Assembly (NCBI RefSeq): GCF_000959365.1
Contig: NZ_CP009556.1
Location: 2,480,001 to 2,544,000, forward strand
Length of the DNA stretch: 64,000 bases
Direction of reading: 5' to 3'
Source of the DNA: Burkholderia oklahomensis C6786
GTDB taxonomy: Bacteria; Pseudomonadota; Gammaproteobacteria; Burkholderiales; Burkholderiaceae
Shown here: positions 45,291 through 54,818 of the stretch, piece after piece
Position numbering within the stretch: position 1 is the first letter of the stretch
Layout: the number at the start of each line of letters is the position of its first letter
The notes under the pieces: generated by a model
The model's input: only the letters and a program-made list of their open reading frames with translations
Told to the model about the DNA's origin: nothing
Database searches by the model: none
Program-made: the position numbers and the translations under genes

Positions 45291-47506
45291 GCGCGCGTGT
45301 TGCGTTTGGCGTGATTTGTCGGCGCTGCGGGCGCCGCCGGCGCCGCTGGTTCGGGCCGTTGGGCCGGGTTCGGGCGGCCGGGGCGGCCGGGGCGGCCACC
45401 GCGATCGCGCCGCGCGGATCGATCTCGGCGCAAGGATCGTCGAGCGCGCACGCCTCGGCCGAATCGTTCGATACCTTCGGAGCGCTTGGTTCGCCTGGTT
45501 CGCCTGGTTCGTCGCGCGCAGCCGGCGTACTGGAATCGCAGCGCCCGCTTGAGTCGCTTGAGTCGCTTGAGTCGCTTGAGTCGCTTGAGTCGCTTGAGTC
45601 GCTTGAGTCGCTTGAGTCGCTTGAGTCGCTTGAGTCGCTTGAGTCGCTTGAGTCGCTTGAGTCGCTTGAGTCGCTTGAGCCGCTTGAGCCGCTTGAGCCG
45701 CCCGAATCGCAATCACGCCGGCCGCGCCGCACGCTCCTCCCGCTCGCGCTCGCCGCCGTCGCGCTCGCCGGCTGCGCGGTCGGCCCGGACTACCATCGCC
45801 CGCCCGTCGACACGCCCGCCGCGTGGCGGATCGACCCGGCCGACTCGTACTGGCACCCGGCCGCGCCCGCGCGCGCGTCGCTCGCGCCCGACTGGTGGAA
45901 AGCGTTCGGCGATCCGCGCCTCGACGACCTCGAGGTCCGCGCGCTCGCGAACAACCCGAGCGTCCAGGCAATCGCCGCGCGCTACGGCCAGGCGAAGGCG
46001 GCGCTCGCGTCGGTCGCGTCCGCGCAATGGCCGAGCGTCGGCGTGACGGCGGGCGCGTCGCGCGCGCGGATCTCCGCCGACCGGCCGCTCACGAACTACG
46101 CGCAATCGAACCACTCGACCGTGCAGAACGACGTGCAGATCGGCGCGACGGTCAGCTACGAGCCGGATCTGTTCGGCCGGATTCGCCGCTCGGTCGAATC
46201 CGCGCAGGCGTCGACCGACCAGGCGCGCGACGACCTCGCGAACGCGCGCCTCGTGATGACGGCGAGCCTCGCGACGAGCTACCTCGCGCTGCGCGAGACC
46301 GACGCGGAGATCGACGTGCTGGACCGCTCGGTCGCGCTGCAGCAGAAGGCGCTCGATTTCGTGTCCGCGCAGCACGAGCTCGGCGCGGTGTCCGGCCTCA
46401 ATCTGATGCAGCAGAAGGCGCAGCTCGACGCGACGCGCACGCAGGCGCAGTTGCTGCTGAACCAGCGCGCGCAGCTTGAGCACGCGATCGCGACGCTCGC
46501 CGGCACGCCCGCGCCGACGTTCTCGATCCCGCCGCGCGTGCAGACGCTCGCCGCGCCGACGCTGCCCGCCGGGCTGCCGAGCGACCTGCTGCAGCGCCGG
46601 CCGGACGTCGCGTCGGCCGAGCGCGCGATGGCGGCGGCCAATGCGCAGATCGGCGTCGCGCGCGCCGCGTATTTTCCGCGGATCACGCTGTCGCCGACGC
46701 TCGGCTGGGACGCGACCCGCTTTGCAAGCCTCTTCACGGCGCCGAGCCTGCTGTGGTCGGTCGGCGCGTCGCTCGCGCAGCCGCTGTTCGAGGGCGGCCG
46801 GATCGAGGCGGGCGTCGCGTACGCGCAGGCGGGCTACGCCGCCGCGCAGGCGAATTACCGGCAGACGGTGCTGACCGCGTTCGAGGAAGTGCAGAATGCG
46901 GTCACGGGGCTCACGGTGCTCGACGAGGCCGAGCGCCGAGCGCAGGCGGCCGTCGACGACGCGCAGCGGCTCGTCGGCCTCGCGCAGGACCGCTATGCGG
47001 GCGGCCTGACCGCGTACATCGACGTGATCGGCGCGCAGCAGCAGTTACTGACGAGCGAGCGCCAGGAAGTGCAGATTCGCGGGCAGCGCGCGGCGCTCGT
47101 CGTGTATCTCGCGAAGGCGCTCGGCGGCGGGTGGAGCGAGGCGGAGACGGAGGAGGCCCAGCGGGCCGCCGGCGGGCCGCCGATGCCGGCCGATGCGCCG
47201 CGCGATGCCGCGCCGCGCGCGGCGGCGAGCGGAATCGGGGCTGGGGCCGGGAACGAGGCGGGAACGGGCGAAGCCGCCGCGTCGGCCACTGCCGCGTCGG
47301 CCGCATCCGCGTCAGCCGCATCCGCGTCGGCCATATCCATGTCGGCCATATCCATGTCAACCGCGTCCACATCACCCGCATCCGCATGGCTCGCCATCAC
47401 GCCGGCCGAATCTGCACGATCCGCCGGGATGGGCGCACAATCTACGGCGAACGCCGGGGCGACACCGGCCGCCGCCCCGCCCCGGCGGCCGGCCGACGCG
47501 TCGTAG
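45287..47506 (+). CDS. RND outer-membrane factor (NodT/OprM type) with repeat-containing leader
   Basis: The frame opens with GTG at 45287 overlapping the adaptor's stop (GTGA), giving 739 residues, but the lipoprotein signal comes only at about residue 145 (RTLLPLALAAVALAGCAVGP, Cys 163). Between lie a low-complexity stretch and 17 Leu-Glu-Ser/Pro triplets coded by a 9-bp tandem repeat. No ATG, GTG or TTG exists close before the signal, so the true start is unclear. The mature part has both OEP domains (AWRIDPADSYWHPAAP, LLQRRPDVASAERAMAAANA, IGVARAAYFPRITLSPTLGW) and ends with an Ala/Ser-rich tail of short repeats (SASAASASAISMSAISM). It should form the outer-membrane duct of this pump. Confidence 0.8.
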   Translation: MSARVAFGVICRRCGRRRRRWFGPLGRVRAAGAAGAATAIAPRGSISAQGSSSAHASAESFDTFGALGSPGSPGSSRAAGVLESQRPLESLESLESLESLESLESLESLESLESLESLESLESLESLESLEPLEPLEPPESQSRRPRRTLLPLALAAVALAGCAVGPDYHRPPVDTPAAWRIDPADSYWHPAAPARASLAPDWWKAFGDPRLDDLEVRALANNPSVQAIAARYGQAKAALASVASAQWPSVGVTAGASRARISADRPLTNYAQSNHSTVQNDVQIGATVSYEPDLFGRIRRSVESAQASTDQARDDLANARLVMTASLATSYLALRETDAEIDVLDRSVALQQKALDFVSAQHELGAVSGLNLMQQKAQLDATRTQAQLLLNQRAQLEHAIATLAGTPAPTFSIPPRVQTLAAPTLPAGLPSDLLQRRPDVASAERAMAAANAQIGVARAAYFPRITLSPTLGWDATRFASLFTAPSLLWSVGASLAQPLFEGGRIEAGVAYAQAGYAAAQANYRQTVLTAFEEVQNAVTGLTVLDEAERRAQAAVDDAQRLVGLAQDRYAGGLTAYIDVIGAQQQLLTSERQEVQIRGQRAALVVYLAKALGGGWSEAETEEAQRAAGGPPMPADAPRDAAPRAAASGIGAGAGNEAGTGEAAASATAASAASASAASASAISMSAISMSTASTSPASAWLAITPAESARSAGMGAQSTANAGATPAAAPPRRPADAS
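45548..45700 (+). repeat. 17 tandem 9-bp units (CTTGAGTCG x14, CTTGAGCCG x3)
   Basis: A 153-base perfect array with one variant base in the last three units. Each unit codes Leu-Glu-Ser (or Pro) in the outer-membrane-factor frame. The unit is a multiple of three, so copy changes alter length but not phase. Confidence 0.95.
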
Positions 47507-47536
47507 CGGCACGCGACCGGCACAACGGGACAGAAC

Positions 47537-48235
47537 ATGAAAGTACTGATCGTCGAAGACGAAGCGAAAGTAGTCGATTACCTGAAGAGCGGCCTCGCCG
47601 ACGAGGGCTGGGTCGTCGACGCCGCGACCGACGGCGAGGAAGGCGCATGGATGGCGGTCGAATACGACTACGACGTCGTCGTCCTCGACGTGATGCTGCC
47701 GAAAGTCGACGGCTTCGGCGTGCTGCGGGCGCTGCGCGCGCACAGGGACACGCCCGTCATCATGCTGACCGCGCGCGACCGCGTCGACGACCGCGTGCGC
47801 GGCCTGCGCGGCGGCGCCGACGACTACCTGACGAAGCCGTTCTCGTTCCTCGAGCTCGTCGAGCGGCTGCGCGCGCTGACGCGGCGCGCGCGCGTGCAGG
47901 AATCGACGCTGATCTCGATCGGCGACTTGCGCGTCGACCTGATCAGCCGCCGCGCGACGCGCAACGGCGTGCGCCTCGATCTCACCGCGCAGGAGTTCCA
48001 GCTGCTCGGCGTGCTCGCGCGCCGGCGCGGCGAAGTGCTGTCGAAGACGACGATCACCGAGCTCGTCTGGGACGTAAACTTCGACAGCAACGCCAACGTC
48101 GTCGAGACCGCGATCAAGCGGCTCCGCGCGAAGCTCGACGGCCCGTTCGCGGACAAGCTGCTGCACACGATCCGCGGGATGGGCTATGTGCTCGAGGAGC
48201 GCGCGGACGCCGACGTGGAGGCCAAGCGATCATGA
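47537..48235 (+). CDS. OmpR/CusR-family response regulator
   Basis: 232 residues. The receiver domain has the acidic pocket VEDEAK, phospho-acceptor Asp51 in VVVLDVMLP, Thr in VIMLTARD and Lys in DDYLTKPFSF. The C-terminal winged helix is of the OmpR type (LDLTAQEFQLLGVLARRRGE, TAIKRLRAKLDGPF, LLHTIRGMGYVLEE). It follows the outer-membrane factor by 30 bases and overlaps the histidine kinase by ATGA, so it is in the same operon as the pump and probably activates it. It resembles CusR/IrlR regulators of metal or efflux operons. Confidence 0.93.
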   Translation: MKVLIVEDEAKVVDYLKSGLADEGWVVDAATDGEEGAWMAVEYDYDVVVLDVMLPKVDGFGVLRALRAHRDTPVIMLTARDRVDDRVRGLRGGADDYLTKPFSFLELVERLRALTRRARVQESTLISIGDLRVDLISRRATRNGVRLDLTAQEFQLLGVLARRRGEVLSKTTITELVWDVNFDSNANVVETAIKRLRAKLDGPFADKLLHTIRGMGYVLEERADADVEAKRS

Positions 48236-49665
48236 CGCGCTCGATTTCGCGGCGGCTGTCGGTCCTGTTCGGCGCCGCGTCGCTGTTCGTCTTCACGCTC
48301 GTCGGCGTCGGCCTGTTCGCGATGATGGAGCGGCAGCTTTTCGCCGAGCTGCGCGCGACGCTCGACACGCGCACGAAGATCGCCGCGATGATCGTGTCGC
48401 ACGGCACGTCGCCCGCGCGCTTCAAGATCACGCAGGACAAGCTCGCGGATCTCGAGCCGCCCGACGGCTCGACCCGCTATCACGTCGACAGCGCCGATCC
48501 CGCGTTCCGTTTCGGCAAGCCGGTCGAAGGCGAGCCCGACGGCCCGGCCGCCGACGGCTTCCTGCGGCTGCGCCCGCCCGGCAGCGAGTACGACGTGATG
48601 ACGAAGACCGTCGTGCTGCCCGCGAGCGGCGAGCGGCCGACGCTCACGCTCGTCGTGTCGACCGCGTGCGAGCGCACGCAGAAGATGCTGCGGCACATCA
48701 TGATGACGCTCGCCGCGCTGATCGCCGCCGCGACGCTCGCGACGCTGCTGCTGAGCCGCGCGGTCACGCGTCTGGGGCTCGCGCCGCTCGCGCGGCTGTC
48801 TCGCGAGGCGGCGTCGCTCGGCCCCGCGAACCGGCGGCAGCGGCTGCGCACCGACGCGCTGCCGCGCGAGCTGCACGATCTCGCGACGTCGTTCAACGGC
48901 GCACTCGAGCGAATCGAGCACGCGCACGAGCGGCTCGAATCGTTCAACGCGGACGTCGCGCACGAGCTGCGCACGCCCGTCAGCATCCTGATCGGCCAGA
49001 CGCAGGTCGCGCTCGCGCGCGAGCGCTCGGCCGACCGGCTGCGCGAGACGCTCGAATCGAATCTCGAGGAGTTCGAACGGCTGCGGATCATCGTCAACGA
49101 CATGCTGTTCCTCGCGCGCTGCGACCGCGGCGAGCGCGCGACCGATCTCGCCGACGTGTCGCTCGCGGCCGAGGTCACGCGCATGCTCGCGTTCCTCGAG
49201 ATGTCGTTCGACGACGCGCAATTGCGCCCGGCGCTCGCGGGCGATGCGCGCGCAAGCGTCGACCCGTCGCTGTTCGGCCGCGCGATGACGAACCTGCTGG
49301 TCAACGCGATCCAGCACACGCGGCCGGACAACATGATCCGCGTGACGATCGCGCCGCGCGGCGAGACGGTCGAGATCGCGGTATCGAATCCGGGCGAGCC
49401 GATCGACGCCGCCGCGCGCGCGCATCTGTTCGAGCGCTTCTACCGGATCGAGGAAGCGCGCGCGAACAGCGACGAGAACCACGGACTGGGGCTTTCGATC
49501 GTGAAGGCGGTCGCCGAGATGCACGGCGGCACCGTGTTCGTCACGTGCGCGGACGGATGGAACACGATCGGGTTCTCGGTCGCCGCGCGGCCGGCCGACG
49601 CCGAGCCGCAGGCGCGCGACGTGCGTGCGACGGCCACGCGGCGACCGACGCTGAAGGCGACTTGA
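48232..49665 (+). CDS. Sensor histidine kinase (CusS/heavy-metal-sensor type)
   Basis: 477 residues; the ATG overlaps the regulator's TGA. TM1 is at about 13-33, followed by a periplasmic sensor of about 125 residues, TM2 (MMTLAALIAAATLATLLLS) and a HAMP-like linker. The H-box FNADVAHELRTPVSILIG (His about 244) and a HATPase domain follow (N-box MTNLLVNAIQHT, G-boxes NHGLGLSIVKAVAEMHGG). It autophosphorylates and passes phosphate to the regulator at 47537. The signal is unknown. The periplasmic domain has no His/Met cluster suggestive of copper binding. Confidence 0.93.
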   Translation: MTRSISRRLSVLFGAASLFVFTLVGVGLFAMMERQLFAELRATLDTRTKIAAMIVSHGTSPARFKITQDKLADLEPPDGSTRYHVDSADPAFRFGKPVEGEPDGPAADGFLRLRPPGSEYDVMTKTVVLPASGERPTLTLVVSTACERTQKMLRHIMMTLAALIAAATLATLLLSRAVTRLGLAPLARLSREAASLGPANRRQRLRTDALPRELHDLATSFNGALERIEHAHERLESFNADVAHELRTPVSILIGQTQVALARERSADRLRETLESNLEEFERLRIIVNDMLFLARCDRGERATDLADVSLAAEVTRMLAFLEMSFDDAQLRPALAGDARASVDPSLFGRAMTNLLVNAIQHTRPDNMIRVTIAPRGETVEIAVSNPGEPIDAAARAHLFERFYRIEEARANSDENHGLGLSIVKAVAEMHGGTVFVTCADGWNTIGFSVAARPADAEPQARDVRATATRRPTLKAT

Positions 49666-49802
49666 GCGGCGGGCGGCAGGCGGCGAGCGGCGGACGGCGG
49701 GCGCAAACCGTCAGGCGCGCGGCAGCACGCGGCGGCTTGCGCCGCGATCGCGACTTCCGTTCGCCCCAAAACCATCGCATGCCTCCACGGAAAGCCCGCC
49801 GC

Positions 49803-50516
49803 TCAACGCACCGCGACCCGCCTCGCCTCTTCGTCCTCCGTCTCGCCGAGCGGCACCGAGTCCTGCCAGCGCCGCACGTAATCGGGCACGCCGGCGGGCG
49901 CGGCATCGGTGATCGGCGCGAAGTGCGCTTCGCGCATCGGCAGCACGCCCGCCCACACCGGCAAGCCGAGATCCGCTTCGTCGTCCTTCGGGCCGCCCGT
50001 GCGGATCTTCGTCGCGGCTTCGTCGAGCGCGATGCGCATCACGGTCGTCGCCGCGAGCTCGTTCGCGTCGCCCGGCCGCGCTTCGCGGCTGCGGCCCGGC
50101 GCGATCCGCTCGACGAACGTGTCGAGCACGGCCGCCTTGTGCGAATCGGGCACGACCTCGAACTCGCCGTAGATCACCGCCGATCGATAGTTCATCGAAT
50201 GATTGAACGCCGAGCGCGCGAGCACGAGGCCGTCGAGATGCGTGACCGTCACGCACACCTGCGCGCCCGCTGCCGCGAGCTTCAGCATCCGGCTGCCGTT
50301 CGAGCCGTGGATGTACAGATGATCGTCCTCGCGCCAGCACGCGGTCGGGATGCAATGCACGCCCGACTCGTCGGCGAACGCGACGTGACACACGTAGGCG
50401 TCGTCGAGAATCGCTTCGAGGGTTGCGCGGTCGTAGTGGCCGCGATAGGCGACGCGGCGCAAGCGGGTGCGCGCGGTCGGTGCGGTGGGCGAAGAATCGG
50501 CTGCGGTCGAGGTCAT
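49803..50516 (-). CDS. Pyridoxamine-5'-phosphate-oxidase-like FMN-binding protein
   Basis: 237 residues. A split-barrel flavin-binding fold is recognisable from RVAYRGHYDRATLEAILDDA, VCHVAFADESGVHCIPTACW, HLYIHGSNGSRMLKLAAAGA and SAVIYGEFEVV. These proteins (COG3467) are soluble, bind FMN or F420-like cofactors and are mostly of unknown function. It is divergent from the MocR-family regulator at 50620 (about 100 bases between), so that regulator may control it, which would suggest a vitamin B6 connection. Confidence 0.88.
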   Translation of the reverse strand: MTSTAADSSPTAPTARTRLRRVAYRGHYDRATLEAILDDAYVCHVAFADESGVHCIPTACWREDDHLYIHGSNGSRMLKLAAAGAQVCVTVTHLDGLVLARSAFNHSMNYRSAVIYGEFEVVPDSHKAAVLDTFVERIAPGRSREARPGDANELAATTVMRIALDEAATKIRTGGPKDDEADLGLPVWAGVLPMREAHFAPITDAAPAGVPDYVRRWQDSVPLGETEDEEARRVAVR

Positions 50517-50619
50517 CGGCGTGGCTCCTGCATGGGCGTGTTCGTTTCAACGGGCTCCACGATAGAAAATCTGTGGCACCATGAATAGATCCATGTAATC
50601 AGTGATTTTTGGAGCCACG

Positions 50620-52122
50620 ATGGACTACGGCGTATTGCTGTCGAACTTCGAGCGGGACAACGCGCACGATGCGCTCGCGCGCGCGTCGCAGCAGCATCGG
50701 CTCTATGCATGCCTGCGCGCGGCGATCCTGAACGGCACGCTCGAGCCCGGCACGTACCTGATGTCGTCGCGCGCGCTCGCCGAAACGCTGCGGATCGCGC
50801 GCAACACGGTGCTCCATGCGTACGAGCGGCTCGCCGTCGAGGGCTTCGTCGTCGCGCGGCGGCAAGGCACGATGGTCGCGCGCGTCGGCCTGCCCGCCGC
50901 GGGGGCCGCCGCGGCGCCCATTCGCGCGCGGCCCGCGCTGTCGCGGCGCATCGCGGATCTGCCGGACACCGACATCGACGACGAGCACGAACCGCTGCCG
51001 TTCCTCCCCGGGATGCCGGCGCTCGACCAGTTTCCGCTCGCGTCCTGGCGGCGCGCGGTCGAGCGTGCGTGGCGGCGGATCGGCCCCGCGCAGCTCGGGC
51101 ACGCGCCGCTCGGCGGCAACCTGCGGCTGCGGCAGGCGATCGCCGAATATCTGCGCGTGTCGCGCGGGATCGGCTGCGACGCGGACCAGGTGTTCGTCAC
51201 CGACGGCACGCAGCACGGCCTCGACCTGTGCGCGCGCACGCTCGCCGACGCGGGCGACACCGTCTGGATCGAGAACCCCGGCTATGCGGGCGCGCGCGCG
51301 GCATTCGAGGCGGCCGACCTGCGGCTCGTGCCGATCCCCGTCGACGCCGACGGCCTCGCGCCGACCGCCGGGCATTGGCGCGCGCATCCGCCCCGGCTCG
51401 TCTACATCACGCCGTCGCACCAGTACCCGCTCGGCGCGGTGATGAGCGTCGAGCGGCGCGTCGCGCTCGTCGCGGACGCGCGCGCGGCGGGCGCATGGAT
51501 CGTCGAAGACGACTACGACAGCGAGTTCCGCCATTTCGGCGCGCCGCTCGCCGCGCTGCAGAGCCTCGGCGACGACGCGCCCGTCGTCTATCTCGGCACG
51601 TTCAGCAAGACGATGTTTCCGACGCTGCGGATCGGCTTCGTCGTCACGTCCGCGGCGCTCGCGCCGGAGCTGCGCCGCACGATCGGCGCGCTGACGCCGC
51701 GCGGCCGCCTCGCCGAGCAGCTCGCGCTCGCCGATTTCATCGAAGCGGGGCATTTCTCGCGGCATCTGCGCCGGATGCGCCGGCTCTACGAAGAGCGGCG
51801 CGACGTGCTGCAGGACGCGCTCGCGCGCCATCTCGGCGGCGCGCTGACGGTGTCGGGCGGCGCGGGCGGCATGCATCTGTCCGCGCGGCTCGATGCGAGC
51901 GTCGCCGACGTGGACGTCGCGCGCGCGGCGATGGCCCGCTCGATCACGGTGCGGCCGCTGTCGCGCTTCTGTCTGCCGGGCACCGATCACACCGCGTACA
52001 ACGGCCTCGTGCTCGGCTACGGCGCGGTGCCGACCGAGCGGATCGACGCGTGCGTGCGGCGGCTCGGCGTCGCGATCGACGATGCGCTGCGCGACGCGCG
52101 GGCCGGACGGCGCAGCGCGTGA
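50620..52122 (+). CDS. MocR/PdxR-family transcriptional regulator (GntR + aminotransferase-like)
   Basis: 500 residues from MDYGVLLSNFERDNAHDALA, after TTGGAG; an ATG six codons upstream is an alternative. An N-terminal GntR winged helix (SSRALAETLRIARNTVLHAY) is joined by a linker to a class I aminotransferase-like domain with the PLP Lys in YLGTFSKTMFPTLRIGF and the Asp/Tyr-type pocket IVEDDYDSEFRHFGAP. Such regulators sense PLP or aminated ligands; PdxR activates pyridoxal-phosphate synthesis genes. It is divergent from the PNPOx-like gene, a likely target. Confidence 0.92.
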   Translation: MDYGVLLSNFERDNAHDALARASQQHRLYACLRAAILNGTLEPGTYLMSSRALAETLRIARNTVLHAYERLAVEGFVVARRQGTMVARVGLPAAGAAAAPIRARPALSRRIADLPDTDIDDEHEPLPFLPGMPALDQFPLASWRRAVERAWRRIGPAQLGHAPLGGNLRLRQAIAEYLRVSRGIGCDADQVFVTDGTQHGLDLCARTLADAGDTVWIENPGYAGARAAFEAADLRLVPIPVDADGLAPTAGHWRAHPPRLVYITPSHQYPLGAVMSVERRVALVADARAAGAWIVEDDYDSEFRHFGAPLAALQSLGDDAPVVYLGTFSKTMFPTLRIGFVVTSAALAPELRRTIGALTPRGRLAEQLALADFIEAGHFSRHLRRMRRLYEERRDVLQDALARHLGGALTVSGGAGGMHLSARLDASVADVDVARAAMARSITVRPLSRFCLPGTDHTAYNGLVLGYGAVPTERIDACVRRLGVAIDDALRDARAGRRSA

Positions 52123-52311
52123 CGGACGAACCCGGCGCGGTCCGGCGCAGCGGAGCGCGCGATGACTGCGTGAGTTCGATGCCGTTGCGGCATGGCCGCG
52201 AAACCGGCGCTGCGTCGCGCGCCGACGCAGCGCATCCCGCTTTCGTCTAAGCTAACCGCTCATGCCCGCCGCCACGCGGCGGGTCCCGCTCTCATTTTGC
52301 GAAGTCTGCCC

Positions 52312-53106
52312 ATGCACATCGACCTGACCGGCAAGACCGCCCTCGTGACCGCCTCGACCGCCGGCATCGGCCTCGCGATCGCCGAGGGGCTCGCGCGCGC
52401 CGGCGCCCACCTGATCGTCAACGGCCGCAGCGACGAATCCGTCAAGGCCACGCTCGCGCATCTGCGCGTCGCGGCGCCCGGCACGAGCGCGCAAGGCGTG
52501 GTCGCCGACCTGTCCGGCGCCGAAGGCGCGCAGCGCCTGATCGACGCCGCACCGTCCGTCGACATCCTCGTCAACAACGCGGGCATCTACGGCCCAAAGC
52601 CGTTCTTCGACATCGACGACGCCGAATGGACGCATTTCTTCCAGGTCAACGTGATGTCGGGCGTGCGGCTCGCGCGCCACTACCTGAAGGGAATGCTCGA
52701 GCGCGACCGTGGGCGCATCGTGTTCATCTCGTCGGAATCGGCGCTCAACATCCCGGCCGACATGATCCATTACGGCTTCACGAAGACCGCGCAGCTATCG
52801 ATCTCGCGCGGGCTCGCGAAGCTCGCGGCCGGCAGCCGCGTGACCGTGAACGCGGTGCTGCCCGGTCCGACGATGTCCGATGGCGTGAAGGCGATGTTGA
52901 AGGCGACGGCCGACGCCGAGCACAAGACCGTCGAGCAGGCGGGCGTCGATTTCGTGCGCACGCACCGCTCGAGCTCGATCATCCGGCGGCCGGCGACCTG
53001 CGAGGAAGTCGCGAATCTCGTCGTCTACGTGTGCTCGCCGCAGGCGTCGGCGACGACGGGCGCGGCGCTGCGCGTCGACGGCGGCGTCGTCGACACGATC
53101 GCATAG
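52312..53106 (+). CDS. Short-chain dehydrogenase/reductase
   Basis: 264 residues. Nucleotide-binding motif TASTAGIGLAIAEGLA, structural VNNAGIYGPK, and the catalytic Ser (FISSESALN) with Tyr/Lys in HYGFTKTAQL are all present, so it is an active classical SDR using NAD(P)H. The C-terminus ends ALRVDGGVVDTIA as in many family members. The substrate is unknown. It is not clearly co-transcribed with MocR (190 bases apart). Confidence 0.92.
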   Translation: MHIDLTGKTALVTASTAGIGLAIAEGLARAGAHLIVNGRSDESVKATLAHLRVAAPGTSAQGVVADLSGAEGAQRLIDAAPSVDILVNNAGIYGPKPFFDIDDAEWTHFFQVNVMSGVRLARHYLKGMLERDRGRIVFISSESALNIPADMIHYGFTKTAQLSISRGLAKLAAGSRVTVNAVLPGPTMSDGVKAMLKATADAEHKTVEQAGVDFVRTHRSSSIIRRPATCEEVANLVVYVCSPQASATTGAALRVDGGVVDTIA

Positions 53107-53113
53107 CGGCCGC

Positions 53114-53509
53114 TCAGGCGCGCGGCTCGTCGCGCGTCGAGCGCGCGCTGCCGCGCAGCAGCCCGCTGCGGTCGGCTTCCGCGCAGGTCGCGAAGCCGTG
53201 CCGCGTGACGACGCCGCGCCGGTCGAACACGACGTAGTACGACCGATGGTCGTTACCGTGGCGCAGATCGTAGTTGTAGCAGACGCCCGTGCCGTTGCGG
53301 ACCATCCAGACGCTCGCCGGATTGCCGCCCGCCGTCACGATCTGCGCCTGCGTCGCGCCCGGCTGCGCGGCCGCCTTCGGCAGCGGCAGCCTCGCGTACG
53401 AGAACGAATCGAACCAGCCGCTGAACCACGAACAGCCGCTCATCAGCAGCGCGGCGGCAAGCGGAAACGCGAGTACGGGAACGGTGCGGTTCGTCGTCTG
53501 GAATTGCAT
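53114..53509 (-). CDS. Small lipoprotein of unknown function
   Basis: 131 residues from MQFQTTNRTVPVLAFPLAAA; an upstream start at 53572 is open but adds an odd Arg-rich leader. A lipobox LLMSGC gives a lipidated Cys near residue 25. The rest (QIVTAGGNPASVWMVRNGTG, CYNYDLRHGNDHRSYYVVF) recalls SmpA/OmlA-like envelope proteins but is shorter. It is convergent with the SDR gene (7 bases apart). Confidence 0.75.
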   Translation of the reverse strand: MQFQTTNRTVPVLAFPLAAALLMSGCSWFSGWFDSFSYARLPLPKAAAQPGATQAQIVTAGGNPASVWMVRNGTGVCYNYDLRHGNDHRSYYVVFDRRGVVTRHGFATCAEADRSGLLRGSARSTRDEPRA

Positions 53510-53638
53510 GCTGCTCAGCCGTGCGGCACGATGCCGTCGCAGTGGAAAACTGCATGCTAATCGACGTTTCACTCTCTTTTTGTTGAATTTTCTAAAAACG
53601 ATCGGAAAAACAACGCATCGTTCGTTCGACGCGCGCGA

Positions 53639-54709
53639 TCAATCGACCCACTCCACCCACAACACGGTCAGCACCGTCATCAGCGCCGGGCCGATGAAAA
53701 GGCCAAGCAGTCCGAACGTCTCGGCACCGCCGAGAATGCCGAACAGCACGAGCAGGAACGGCAGCCGCGCCGAGTTGCCGATCAGCACCGGCCGCACGAA
53801 GTGCTCGGCGACGAACACGACGACGAAGCCGAACGCCGCGAGCCCGATCGCCCAGCCGACCGCCCCTTGCACGAAAAGCCACAGTGCGGCGCCGCAGAAC
53901 ACGAGCGGCGCGCAGAACGGCAGCATCGCGGCGACAGCCGTGACGAGGCCGAGCAGCGCCGCGTGCGGCAGGCCGGCGAACGCGTACGCGACGCCGAGCA
54001 GCACGCCTTCGCCGAAGCCGACGACGACGAGCCCCGTCACCGTCCCGTACACGGCGGCCGCCATCCGCTGCAGCAGCGCGGCGCCGTTGTCGCCGAACGC
54101 GCGCCGCACGCCGGTGAGCAGCGCGCCCGACAGGCGCGGGCCCGCCTGAAAGATCACGAACAGCGTGACGAGCATGAAGCCGAACAGCACCGCCGCGTGC
54201 GCGATCCGCGAGCCGAAGTGCCGGCCGAACGTGACGACGGCTCCGTCGTCGACGCCCTTGACGGCCGCCTCCGGATGCAGCGGCTTCGCGAGATAAGCGT
54301 GCCACCACCCGCTCGCCTGCTGCGAGCCGAACGGCAGGTGCGCGAGCGCGTCGGGCGCGGGGATGCCGGTCTGCTCGGCGCGATGCAGCCAGCCGAGCAG
54401 CTCGTGGCTCTGATCGACCGCCTCGACGAGCCCCGCCGCGATGGGCACGACGACGAGCAGCGCGACCGCCGTCGTCAGCGCGGCGGCGACGAGCGTCGCG
54501 CGGCCGTGGAAGCCGGGATGCGCGTCGATGCGGCGCAGCGCCGGCCACAGCGCGATCGCGACGACGCATGCCCACGCGATCGCGGGAATGAAATCGCGGA
54601 TCACCCACAACGCGAGCGCGACGAGCGCCGCATACAGCGCGCCGAGCGCGATCGACTGGGCCTTCGGACGGCCGGACGGCTCCGGCGGGACAGACGCGTT
54701 CTGAACCAT
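53639..54709 (-). CDS. AI-2E family transporter (PerM-like)
   Basis: 356 residues from MVQNASVPPEPSGRPKAQSI. Eight membrane helices in two sets are visible, with the conserved central loop and GLLGLFIGPALMTVLTVLWV near the C-terminus, the signature of the AI-2E/UPF0118 family. Family members are linked to export of small molecules, sodium/proton antiport or autoinducer-2, but without direct proof for this one. Monocistronic by spacing. Confidence 0.88.
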   Translation of the reverse strand: MVQNASVPPEPSGRPKAQSIALGALYAALVALALWVIRDFIPAIAWACVVAIALWPALRRIDAHPGFHGRATLVAAALTTAVALLVVVPIAAGLVEAVDQSHELLGWLHRAEQTGIPAPDALAHLPFGSQQASGWWHAYLAKPLHPEAAVKGVDDGAVVTFGRHFGSRIAHAAVLFGFMLVTLFVIFQAGPRLSGALLTGVRRAFGDNGAALLQRMAAAVYGTVTGLVVVGFGEGVLLGVAYAFAGLPHAALLGLVTAVAAMLPFCAPLVFCGAALWLFVQGAVGWAIGLAAFGFVVVFVAEHFVRPVLIGNSARLPFLLVLFGILGGAETFGLLGLFIGPALMTVLTVLWVEWVD

Positions 54710-54818
54710 GAGGACTCTTGGCGAAATGGGAAAGCGCGGCACGCGCCGCGACACCGCCATCTTAAAGGACGCGCGCGCCGCCGCCGGTGCGGCGGCCGAC
54801 CGTTGCGCGCATCCGCCT

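Noticed and set aside
45548..45700. Tandem array considered as CRISPR
   Set aside because: Units are 9 bp, direct and contiguous without spacers; there are no cas genes.
44819..45732. Minus-strand frames coding long LKR or SSDSSDSSDS repeats over the 9-bp array
   Set aside because: Any frame over a 9-bp repeat without stops stays open; the plus-strand frame continues into a recognisable outer-membrane factor, so the reverse frames are artefacts.
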